Translations under genes and position numbers: made by a program | The notes under the pieces: generated by a model | The model's input: only the letters and a program-made list of their open reading frames with translations | Databases searched by the model: none | Told to the model about the DNA's origin: nothing | From: an uncultured Eubacterium sp. | Lineage (GTDB): Bacteria > Bacillota_A > Clostridia > Lachnospirales > Lachnospiraceae | Direction of reading: 5' to 3' | NCBI GenBank assembly: GCA_947653505.1 | Contig: CANTHI010000222.1 | Span: 1 to 6,460, forward strand | DNA length: 6,460 bases | Shown: positions 1-6,458 of the stretch, one piece after another | Numbering within the stretch: the first letter of the stretch is position 1 | Layout: the number at the start of each line of letters is the position of its first letter

Positions 1-1
1 G

Positions 2-973
2 TTTTTTGCAGCTCCAGCGTCTTCCATATGTTTTCTTTTTTATGATGTATCAGAAAGAAATAAAAGGAAACTATATCAGCTGCAAAGATCCAATTTCCGG
101 ATTCATTTTATAAATATAGGAGATCAGATCAGCAGCTATCGTCTGCATGTAGACCAGCATATTACAATAGAAACGTATTTCCGGCTGTTTATTCCGGAGC
201 TGTTCCGCTGTAAAAAGATATTATATCTGGACTGTGACACGATTGTGAATGAGGACGTGGCAAAGCTGTATGACTGTAATACCGGCGGATATTATGCGGC
301 TGTCTGCAGGGATATCGATGTAATGGGAACCATGAAATGCAAAAAGGAAGTATACCAGTATATCACAGATACGGTAGGATGCCAGACAGGCGCTTATTTT
401 CAGGCCGGGGTAATCCTGATGAATCTGGAAAAAATTCGAAGCAGGTATACAACCAGAACATTATTAGACATAGCATGCAGAAAAAAATGGAAATACTGGG
501 ATCAGGATGTATTAAATTATGCATTCGAAGGAAACGTCAGGTATCTGCCACAAAAATGGAATGTGCTGATGAACTGGGAAAGCGCTGCGGGAAGCCGGAT
601 GGATGTGATCAAAAAGGCGCCTTATCAATATTATAGCGAATATTGTGAAGCGAGAAAACATCCCTGTGTCGTCCATTTTGCAGGATATCAGAAACCGTGG
701 GAAGAAGCTGACTGCGATCTGGCAGAATATTTTTGGAAATACGCGAGAAAAACACCGTTTTATGAAAGCCTGCTCCGGCATCTGGCAGAGTATTCGTATG
801 CGCGAAAGCGGCCGGAAAACGGTATGCTGGAAATCTGCGGGAAGGGCCAGGAGTCTCCGGTCATGGTAAGCCGGATCCTGTTAAAGGTTCAGAAGCGTAT
901 GAACAGGAAATTTCCGGTTGGTTCTAAAAAAAGGGAAGTGCTCAGTTATATCATGAATAAGTTTGTGAAATGA
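2..973 (+). CDS. Glycosyltransferase family 8 protein, N-terminus cut off by window edge
   Basis: The frame is open from the first bases and ends at TGA 971-973, leaving 323 residues; about 25-30 N-terminal residues are probably missing. Family features, numbered from the codon at base 2: the LDCDT metal-binding DxD motif (D77, D79), YFQAGVILMNL at 132-142 (the Y/FNSGVLLMNL element), DQDVLNYAF from 167, and HFAGYQKPW at 225-233 (the HxxGxxKPW element that contacts metal and nucleotide). GT8 enzymes are retaining GT-A transferases, usually using UDP-Glc or UDP-Gal at the cytoplasmic face. The C-terminal 90 or so residues are basic, as in the membrane-associating tail of LgtC-like enzymes. A GTG at 245 could be taken as the start, but it lies after the DxD motif and is therefore wrong. 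Donor and acceptor cannot be told from the sequence. The family call is firm. Confidence 0.93.
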   Translation, partial: FFAAPASSICFLFYDVSERNKRKLYQLQRSNFRIHFINIGDQISSYRLHVDQHITIETYFRLFIPELFRCKKILYLDCDTIVNEDVAKLYDCNTGGYYAAVCRDIDVMGTMKCKKEVYQYITDTVGCQTGAYFQAGVILMNLEKIRSRYTTRTLLDIACRKKWKYWDQDVLNYAFEGNVRYLPQKWNVLMNWESAAGSRMDVIKKAPYQYYSEYCEARKHPCVVHFAGYQKPWEEADCDLAEYFWKYARKTPFYESLLRHLAEYSYARKRPENGMLEICGKGQESPVMVSRILLKVQKRMNRKFPVGSKKREVLSYIMNKFVK

Positions 974-980
974 TGGCAAA

Positions 981-985
981 AGGAG
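981..985 (+). promoter_or_regulatory. Ribosome binding site of glf
   Basis: AGGAG, preceded by further A residues, lies 7 bases before GTG 993. It decides the start: this GTG is the only initiator with a well-placed Shine-Dalgarno sequence ahead of the FAD-binding motif. The next candidate, TTG 1011, has no such site. Confidence 0.8.
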
Positions 986-992
986 AACATAA

Positions 993-2147
993 GTGGAGAG
1001 CAGGGAGTCTTTGAAGAAACAGGCAGTCATCGTCGGGGCCGGAATCAGCGGTCTTACAGCTGCAAGGATACTGGCAGAAGCGGGATACCGGATCACAGTA
1101 CTGGAAAAACGCACGCATATCGGTGGTAATGTCTATGATTATTTTGAGGATGGCATACTGGTGCATAAATACGGGCCGCATCTTTTTCATACGAAGATGC
1201 GCCATGTAGCAGAATTTGTGCAGCGGTTTTCCGCATTTTTTCCATATGAGCATCGTGTGCTGGGAGAGGTTCAGGGAAAGCTGGTGCCTGTTCCTTTTAA
1301 TTATAAAAGTATGGACGTACTTTATCCGGCGAAAGAAGCAGAGTATCTGAAAAAAGCATTGGAAGACTTATATCCGGGAGCCGGAAGCGTTTCGATTATG
1401 GAACTGCGCAGACAAAAAGATTCAAAAGTAAACATGCTGGCAGAATTTGTATTTCAGCATGTCTTTTATGGATATACAAAAAAACAGTGGGGAAAGACAC
1501 CGGAAGAACTGGATCGTTCGGTAATGGAACGGGTTCCGGTGCGGCTGTCCTATGATGACCGTTATTTTACAGACGCGTTTCAGATGATGCCGGAACAGGG
1601 ATATACGGTGATGATGGAACATATGGCAGATCATAAAAATATAGCCATCCGTTATGGGTGTGAGGCGACGGCATATCTGACAGTATCGGACCAAAAAATT
1701 TTTCTGGATGGGGAACCATTTTCCGGTCCGGTAATCTATACAGGATGCGTGGAAGAGCTGTTTCATGACCAGTATGGGAGACTGCCGTACCGTAGTCTGG
1801 ATTTTGTACTGGAAAAACAGAATGTATTCCAGGCACAGCCGGTTGTACGCCTCAATTACCCAAACCGTTTTACCTATACAAGAACAAGTGAATTTAAAAT
1901 GCTGCAAAAAGAACCAGTGAAAGACCGGACCATTCTCCTGTACGAATATCCAAAGGAATGCACCCGGAAAGATATTCCTTATTATCCGGTGGAATCACAA
2001 GCAGGCAGGGCCTGCTATCACAGATATGAGACACTGGCAGGGTCCGTCAGGAACCTGTATCTGCTGGGCCGTCTGGCAGAGTATCAGTATTACAATATGG
2101 ATGTGTCCATTGACCGCGCAATGCAGCTGGCATACAGTCTCAGATGA
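993..2147 (+). CDS. glf: UDP-galactopyranose mutase
   Basis: This 384-residue flavoprotein interconverts UDP-galactopyranose and UDP-galactofuranose in the cytoplasm, supplying the donor for galactofuranose in surface glycans. Length matches bacterial Glf (about 370-390). Visible features: Rossmann dinucleotide motif GAGISG at 15-20, the acidic end of the second strand at E38, HIGGNVYDY at 42-50, YGPHLFHT at 60-67, GYTKKQWG at 160-167 (its Trp is in the substrate region), PVRLSYDDRYF at 182-192 continuing to PEQGYT, and the C-terminal FAD-contacting GRLAEYQYYNMDV at 359-371. All main family blocks are present, so it should be active. It starts with GTG, 19 bases after the GT8 stop. Its TGA lies in ATGA 2144-2147. 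It implies that some transferase in this locus or elsewhere uses UDP-Galf. Confidence 0.97.
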   Translation: MESRESLKKQAVIVGAGISGLTAARILAEAGYRITVLEKRTHIGGNVYDYFEDGILVHKYGPHLFHTKMRHVAEFVQRFSAFFPYEHRVLGEVQGKLVPVPFNYKSMDVLYPAKEAEYLKKALEDLYPGAGSVSIMELRRQKDSKVNMLAEFVFQHVFYGYTKKQWGKTPEELDRSVMERVPVRLSYDDRYFTDAFQMMPEQGYTVMMEHMADHKNIAIRYGCEATAYLTVSDQKIFLDGEPFSGPVIYTGCVEELFHDQYGRLPYRSLDFVLEKQNVFQAQPVVRLNYPNRFTYTRTSEFKMLQKEPVKDRTILLYEYPKECTRKDIPYYPVESQAGRACYHRYETLAGSVRNLYLLGRLAEYQYYNMDVSIDRAMQLAYSLR

Positions 2148-2185
2148 TCCGGCAAAAGATCAGATCATTGCAGGCAGTATGCCGC

Positions 2186-2190
2186 AGGAG
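2186..2190 (+). promoter_or_regulatory. Ribosome binding site selecting the yfhO-like start
   Basis: AGGAG lies 6 bases before ATG 2197. The same frame is open far upstream into glf and has another ATG at 2179, but only 2197 has a good Shine-Dalgarno sequence at the right distance. The N-terminus from 2197 also has the expected short basic stretch before the first membrane helix. Confidence 0.75.
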
Positions 2191-2196
2191 AATGGA

Positions 2197-4851
2197 ATGA
2201 GGAAAAATAAGGTAAAGACAAAACTGCATCCGGACAGATATGGGTATCTGACAGCGTTTTTGCTGGTTGGATTCTGTGCGGTTATTTTATACTGGGAGTA
2301 TCTGTGCGGGAATGTGTTTTATATTTTCACAGACTGCGGCTCGGATTCTTTTTCCCAGTCTTATCCGTATCTTTTGCATGAAGCAGACCGCTTTCGAAAT
2401 GTTACATGGAGGGCGATGTTTGATTTCTCTGTCGGATTGGGAGATGTGGTGGCGCCTTTTATCCCGGGGCTGGATAACTGGGTGGCGCTATTTGGCAGGG
2501 AGCATATCGCGTATTTGCTTGGAATCAGCCAGTGTCTGAAAGTGATACTGGCAGGTATGACTGCCTATGCGTTTGCCCGCCTGCACAGGCTTGGGCATAT
2601 GGCGTGTCTTTTCATAGCGCTCGGCTATGCATTTCAGGCTGAATTTATAATACGTGGCGCATGGGAGGGCTATCCGGGGAACGCGCTGCTGCTGATGATC
2701 TGGCTGACTGCGTATGAATATGCCCATGTAAAGAAAAACTACATTTTTCTGCCTTTTGCAACAGTGTTATTTTTTTATTCCGCAGAGACGTACGACTGTG
2801 TATTCTGGGGTGTTGTATGGGGAGCATACATAGCGTTCCGCAGGCTGTCGGAGGAGCGCGTAACGAAAAAAATGCTGCTGGATTTGTGCAAAACCGAAGT
2901 GCTTTATGTTGTTTTTGCCTTTTTCGGTATGGCGGATACGCTGATCTATAACCTGTCCGCCACGCTTTCTTCTGACAGGCTTACCGGAAACATGAGCAAT
3001 CTTATGAATATGGCAGGGCTGTTTGCTACCGAACAGGAACTGGTTTGCGGATTATTGAGAACGATGGGGATGTCCATAAACGGCATAGGGGAAGATTATA
3101 CCGGGTATGCCGACTTTTTGATGGATCCTGCCTATTACTGTGGCATTCTGCTGGTTTTGCTTGTTCCGGTATCTGTATACCAGATGGCAGGGAAGAAAAG
3201 AAAATTTTATGTGACTGCATATCTGATGCTTGGGATCTTTCTGGTCGTAGAGCCGGTACGGATGATTGCGAATGGATTTGCCGGAATTGCTTATAAATAT
3301 AATGCTTTATGGGTTATCACGCTTTTTCTGATAACGGTGATGCATGGCCTGCGTGTGTTTTTCTCAGAACAGGAAAAGCTTCGGAAGAAAAGCCGTACAG
3401 TCTTTCATCTTACGGTAATAGCAGTGATTGCCGGCATGCTTTACGCATGGCACAAAGGATATGTTGTCCGTCTGGATAACTGGCGGATTAGTATCGGCTT
3501 TATTCTGCTGTATACGGTACTTATGAATCTTTGTATGGGAAGCAGAATATCCAAAAAAAACACGATGCGGATTTTGTGCGTCTGTATGGCTGCAGAGGTA
3601 CTTGCGGTATCCTGGGACTGTGTGAACGACCGGTCAGTCGTAACGAAAGAGCAGGTATCAGAAAAGGGAACGCTTTGTAATTATGATAATGATTATCAGG
3701 CGGCTATCCAGTATTTAAAGGAAGTGGATAAAGACTGGTACCGCCTGGAAAAACGGACGGGCGTCTGTTTCCTGTGTGATTCTGTGGCACAGGATTATTA
3801 TGGGACCGCCGCGTATATTGGCGGGCTCGGAGTAGGAATGAATGCGTCCGGACTGTATAACAGGCTGGGGCTTCCACATGCGTCGGATCAATGGATATAC
3901 GGAAGTGCATGCGATGTTTATGCGGATGCTGTGTTTGGCGTCAGATATTATCTGATCGAAGCAGGAAAAGTGCCGGATGAATACGGGCTGGTTTATAAGG
4001 CAACCGTTGGCGGTGTGGATATATACGAAAATCAACTGGCGCTGCCGTTAGCCTATACACGTACGGATGCCGTAGCCGAAGAAATGTTTTTAAAATATCC
4101 GGAAAGAGACAGAAGGAAGCTGCTTGTGGAAAGCTGTGTATTACAGTCAGGGTTAATCAGCGAAAAGAAAATACCGGGCGGCTTTTATCAGAATCATACA
4201 GGAAAACTTAAAAGAGCTGGCGTGAAAAAATCGGATGGAAGATACATTCTGGACAGCATACCAGAAGGAAGCGTACTGATTGTCCGCACAGATGTGGATA
4301 TCAATTCTTACGCCCAGATTTTATATGAAGATAAGGACCAGAATGTAACCAGCCGGTATTTTAACGCAGGTACGGATAATGAGACAGTCATTTACGCGGA
4401 TGACATTGCGTCCGTCTGGTTTATAGCAGGAGATGGGCAGCTGCAGGCTGAGTTTTTTTATCAGGATGCGGATACGCATTTTAAAACAGTCAGGGAGCAT
4501 GTGGCAGAGGTACAAAATCATGCCATGCAGATCAAAGAATCCGGACCAAACTATATCAGGGGACAGATAGACTGTGAAGGCAGCAGGATTTTAGTGACTT
4601 CCATTCCATACAGTAAACGCTGGAAGGTTCTGGTTGACGGTAAAGAAGCGGAAGCTTTTCAGGTAAATACCGGATTTGTCGGGACAATGCTGGAGGGAGG
4701 AAACCATATGGCAGAGTTTACATATGAGACAAACCGCTGGAGTTATGACAATAAATTTAAAGCGACCGGTTTTTTATCTGCATTGGTTTTTATGGCTGCT
4801 GTATTTGTGAAGAAAAAATTTGTGAAGAAAAAAGAGGGGGGATTCCGGTGA
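2197..4851 (+). CDS. YfhO-family GT-C-like membrane glycosyltransferase
   Basis: This polytopic membrane protein of 884 residues has the usual YfhO length. A basic N-terminus precedes the first helix (about 16-35). The first outside loop carries the acidic pattern TDCGSDSFSQ (D46, D50), typical of GT-C enzymes. About ten more helices follow between 103 and 474. A large extracytoplasmic region then runs to about 856, followed by a last helix (857-872) and a lysine-rich tail. Family signatures in the outer region: DAVFGVRYYL at 577-586, VDIYENQLALPLAY at 607-620, and IPYSKRWKVLVDG at 803-815 followed by LEGGNHMAEFTY at 832-843. In Bacillus subtilis, YfhO works with the polyprenyl-glycosyltransferase CsbB and the flippase GtcA in glycosylating lipoteichoic acid. 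Here a CsbB-like gene follows directly, so the same division of labour is inferred. Acceptor and sugar are unknown. The stop TGA lies in GTGA 4848-4851. Confidence 0.88.
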   Translation: MRKNKVKTKLHPDRYGYLTAFLLVGFCAVILYWEYLCGNVFYIFTDCGSDSFSQSYPYLLHEADRFRNVTWRAMFDFSVGLGDVVAPFIPGLDNWVALFGREHIAYLLGISQCLKVILAGMTAYAFARLHRLGHMACLFIALGYAFQAEFIIRGAWEGYPGNALLLMIWLTAYEYAHVKKNYIFLPFATVLFFYSAETYDCVFWGVVWGAYIAFRRLSEERVTKKMLLDLCKTEVLYVVFAFFGMADTLIYNLSATLSSDRLTGNMSNLMNMAGLFATEQELVCGLLRTMGMSINGIGEDYTGYADFLMDPAYYCGILLVLLVPVSVYQMAGKKRKFYVTAYLMLGIFLVVEPVRMIANGFAGIAYKYNALWVITLFLITVMHGLRVFFSEQEKLRKKSRTVFHLTVIAVIAGMLYAWHKGYVVRLDNWRISIGFILLYTVLMNLCMGSRISKKNTMRILCVCMAAEVLAVSWDCVNDRSVVTKEQVSEKGTLCNYDNDYQAAIQYLKEVDKDWYRLEKRTGVCFLCDSVAQDYYGTAAYIGGLGVGMNASGLYNRLGLPHASDQWIYGSACDVYADAVFGVRYYLIEAGKVPDEYGLVYKATVGGVDIYENQLALPLAYTRTDAVAEEMFLKYPERDRRKLLVESCVLQSGLISEKKIPGGFYQNHTGKLKRAGVKKSDGRYILDSIPEGSVLIVRTDVDINSYAQILYEDKDQNVTSRYFNAGTDNETVIYADDIASVWFIAGDGQLQAEFFYQDADTHFKTVREHVAEVQNHAMQIKESGPNYIRGQIDCEGSRILVTSIPYSKRWKVLVDGKEAEAFQVNTGFVGTMLEGGNHMAEFTYETNRWSYDNKFKATGFLSALVFMAAVFVKKKFVKKKEGGFR
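4804..4833 (+). repeat. 15-bp perfect tandem duplication at the 3' end of the yfhO-like gene
   Basis: Two identical adjacent copies of TTTGTGAAGAAAAAA (4804-4818 and 4819-4833) encode FVKKK twice in the cytoplasmic tail just after the last membrane helix. The unit is a multiple of three, so changes in copy number keep the frame and only lengthen or shorten the basic tail. Confidence 0.9.
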
Positions 4852-4876
4852 GTGGCCAAAATAGCAGATGTGATGC

Positions 4877-4883
4877 AGGAGGT
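4877..4883 (+). promoter_or_regulatory. Strong ribosome binding site of the GT2 gene
   Basis: AGGAGGT is a near-complete Shine-Dalgarno sequence, 8 bases before GTG 4892. It fixes the GTG as the start although no ATG is in frame nearby. It is the strongest site in the window, so this gene may be translated efficiently on its own as well as by coupling. Confidence 0.85.
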
Positions 4884-4891
4884 TTTGAAAA

Positions 4892-5818
4892 GTGAAAAAG
4901 ATATCGGTAGTGGTGCCTGTATACAATGAGGAGGGCAATGTCGAAAAGCTGCATAAAGAAATTAAACAGGTATGTGAACAGAATCACTATCAGTATGAGA
5001 TTCTATTTGTCAATGACGGTTCGTCAGACCGGACGGATGAAATATGCAGGACTTTAAAACCGTTAAAATATATCTGCCTGCGCAGGAATTTCGGCCAGAC
5101 AGCGGCGATGGACGCGGGCATAAAAGAGGCGCGGTATGATTATATCGTGACAATGGACGGCGACGGGCAGAACGATCCGGCAGATATTCCGGTCCTGATA
5201 GAAAAACTGGAAGAGGATCACCTTGATGTTGTTTCCGGCTGGAGAAAAGACAGAAAAGATACTTTTTTGAAAAGGTTTATCTCACGTGGCGCCAACATTC
5301 TGAGAAAAATACTTGTGCATGATGGAATCCATGACAGCGGATGCTCCCTGAAAGTGTACCGGAAGGAATGCTTTTTACATGTCGATCTGTACGGTGAACA
5401 GCACCGGTTTATTCCGGCTATTTTGAAAATCAAAGGCTTCCGGATTGGGGAATGTGTAGTTCATCACAGGCCGAGGACGCAGGGGAGGACAAAATATAAC
5501 TGGAAACGGACGATCAAAGGGTTTGTGGATATGATCTCAGTCTGGTTCTGGAATAAATACGCGGTGAGGCCGATGCATCTTCTGGGTGGTATGGGGCTGA
5601 TGCTTTTGCTGGCGGGCGGAGGATGCGGCATGTGGTCGGTTGTGATTTATCTGCAGGGTTATAAAATGTCGGACAATATCATTCCGCCTTTGCTTACCGT
5701 ATTTTTTATCATTGCTGGCTTACTGATGTTTATCTTTGGACTGATGAGCGAGATACTGATTAAAATTTATTATGGGCAAAGAATCGATCAGCCATACAGC
5801 ATTAAGGAAAAGACATGA
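4892..5818 (+). CDS. GT2 polyprenyl-phosphate glycosyltransferase (DPM1/CsbB/GtrB-like)
   Basis: This 308-residue protein has an N-terminal GT-A domain: VVVPVYNEEGNV at 6-17, NDGSSD at 41-46 (nucleotide binding) and MDGDGQNDP at 88-96 (the metal-binding aspartates). Subfamily marks are DSGCSLKVYRK at 148-158, EQHRFIPAI at 169-177 and RTQGRTKYNW at 195-204, all typical of enzymes that put a sugar on dolichyl or undecaprenyl phosphate. Two membrane helices follow (about 230-253 and 266-290), as in CsbB, GtrB and YkcC. The expected reaction is NDP-sugar plus undecaprenyl phosphate giving undecaprenyl-phosphate-sugar at the inner face. Its neighbour, the YfhO-like protein, is the natural user of that product. 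The sugar cannot be read from the sequence; Glc, GlcNAc and, given glf nearby, Galf are candidates. The stop overlaps the next start in ATGA 5815-5818. Confidence 0.92.
   Translation: MKKISVVVPVYNEEGNVEKLHKEIKQVCEQNHYQYEILFVNDGSSDRTDEICRTLKPLKYICLRRNFGQTAAMDAGIKEARYDYIVTMDGDGQNDPADIPVLIEKLEEDHLDVVSGWRKDRKDTFLKRFISRGANILRKILVHDGIHDSGCSLKVYRKECFLHVDLYGEQHRFIPAILKIKGFRIGECVVHHRPRTQGRTKYNWKRTIKGFVDMISVWFWNKYAVRPMHLLGGMGLMLLLAGGGCGMWSVVIYLQGYKMSDNIIPPLLTVFFIIAGLLMFIFGLMSEILIKIYYGQRIDQPYSIKEKT
5804..5808 (+). promoter_or_regulatory. Ribosome binding site of the GT4 gene
   Basis: AAGGA lies 6 bases before ATG 5815, inside the end of the GT2 gene. It favours ATG 5815 over the in-frame ATG 5821, which would be 12 bases away. 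The overlap with the upstream stop adds translational coupling. Confidence 0.6.
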
Positions 5819-6375
5819 AAATGAAAATCTTATTCGTAAATTATGAATACAAACCACAATGCGGGGGAGCAGGCTTTGCGATTTATAATCTGGCGTCTGA
5901 ATTACACAGAATGGGGCATACCGTACATATTCTGGCCGGATGGGATGATACGTATGGAAAGCCGGAATGCATTCAGGGAGTTCATACAGAATTTGTAAAG
6001 ATACGCAAAAAGAATATCCACCAGTCCACAGCAACCGGGATGCTTGGCTTTGTATGCAGGGGATTATGGAAGATATACCGGATGACAAGGGATTTCCCGT
6101 ATGACATTGTACAGTTTTATTTCAGTGTACCGACCGGGCTGCTGAAATACGGACTGTGTGGGAAGCTTCCGTATGTAGTTTCCCTAAGGGGGATGGATGT
6201 TCCAGGATTTCATAAGGATAAATATTCCCTGTTAACCCGGATAATGAAACCATTGAACAGGAGAATTGTGAAAGAAGCAGATGCGGTAACTGTTCTGAGT
6301 TCAGAATTTAAAAAATACTTTCAGCGTTTTGAAGCAGGAGTAGAACCGGTTATCATACCAAACGGGCTGTCCTGA
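5815..6375 (+). CDS. GT4 glycosyltransferase, N-terminal half only; apparent stop probably artefactual
   Basis: The 186 residues visible form the N-terminal Rossmann domain of a GT-B retaining transferase of family 4, whose members are usually 350-400 residues. Seen: MKMKILFVNYEYKP start, the glycine-rich CGGAG loop at 16-20, VVSLRGMDVPG at 121-131, ADAVTVLSSEFK at 155-166 and VIIPNG at 179-184, which marks the linker into the second domain. The nucleotide-sugar-binding domain with its EX7E motif is absent. The frame then reads Leu-Ser-stop (TGA 6373-6375). Coding that fits the family extends only to about 6370. From there the sequence is spacer and an inverted copy of 6317-6370, so the stop is most likely created by a fold-back junction. 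The gene may be intact in the genome. It starts in ATGA overlap with the GT2 stop. The sugar and acceptor are unknown. Confidence 0.88.
   Translation: MKMKILFVNYEYKPQCGGAGFAIYNLASELHRMGHTVHILAGWDDTYGKPECIQGVHTEFVKIRKKNIHQSTATGMLGFVCRGLWKIYRMTRDFPYDIVQFYFSVPTGLLKYGLCGKLPYVVSLRGMDVPGFHKDKYSLLTRIMKPLNRRIVKEADAVTVLSSEFKKYFQRFEAGVEPVIIPNGLS
6317..6370 (+). repeat. Left arm of a perfect 54-bp inverted repeat
   Basis: This is the native-looking arm, coding for the GT4 segment from the end of KKYFQ to NGL. It matches the reverse complement of 6407-6460 at all 54 positions. The true length may be greater because the right arm is cut by the window edge. Confidence 0.97.
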
Positions 6376-6458
6376 TACAGCTCCTTTTTTCGAAAGTCCT
6401 GTAAAAACAGCCCGTTTGGTATGATAACCGGTTCTACTCCTGCTTCAAAACGCTGAAA
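6371..6458 (-). other. Inverted GT4 coding fragment, probably showing the native continuation of the gene
   Basis: Read on the minus strand from 6458, the frame repeats the GT4 segment up to VIIPNG and then stays open across the 36-base spacer, giving GLFLQDFRKKELYQ. GT4 proteins commonly follow IPNG with the pattern V-D-x-x-x-F; here the Phe of LQDF falls at that position. This suggests that the spacer, reverse-complemented, is the true next part of the plus-strand gene. After base 6371 the minus strand enters the other arm, and its frame runs on without meaning to a stop at 6323-6321. It is not an independent gene. Confidence 0.6.

Noticed and set aside
1422..1907. A 161-codon open frame on the minus strand.
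   Set aside because: It is antisense to conserved glf coding, has no recognisable protein features and no convincing ribosome binding site; it is a shadow of glf.
2000..2016. A perfect 7-bp hairpin (AGCAGGC / GCCTGCT, 3-base loop).
   Set aside because: It lies within glf coding sequence and no T-run follows; the codons match the expected Glf protein.
2026..2196. An upstream extension of the yfhO-like frame overlapping the end of glf.
   Set aside because: The extension encodes sequence antithetic to a membrane-protein N-terminus and overlaps conserved glf residues; AGGAG at 2186-2190 selects ATG 2197.
3553..3560. A run of eight A residues in the yfhO-like gene, a possible phase-variation tract.
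   Set aside because: Such runs are common in Lys/Asn codons at this base composition, the gene is in frame, and there is no sign of alternative states.
6364..6390. A hairpin (GGGCTGT paired with ACAGCTC, 6-base loop) followed by six T residues, resembling an intrinsic terminator after the GT4 stop.
   Set aside because: It straddles the suspected fold-back junction at 6370/6371, and one arm is GT4 coding sequence. A terminator would not explain the perfect 54-bp inverted copy or the coding continuity on the minus strand. It would deserve a second look if reads prove the junction real.
6388..6395. The 8-bp palindrome TTTCGAAA in the spacer.
   Set aside because: It is short and AT-rich, with no flanking symmetry; it is expected by chance.
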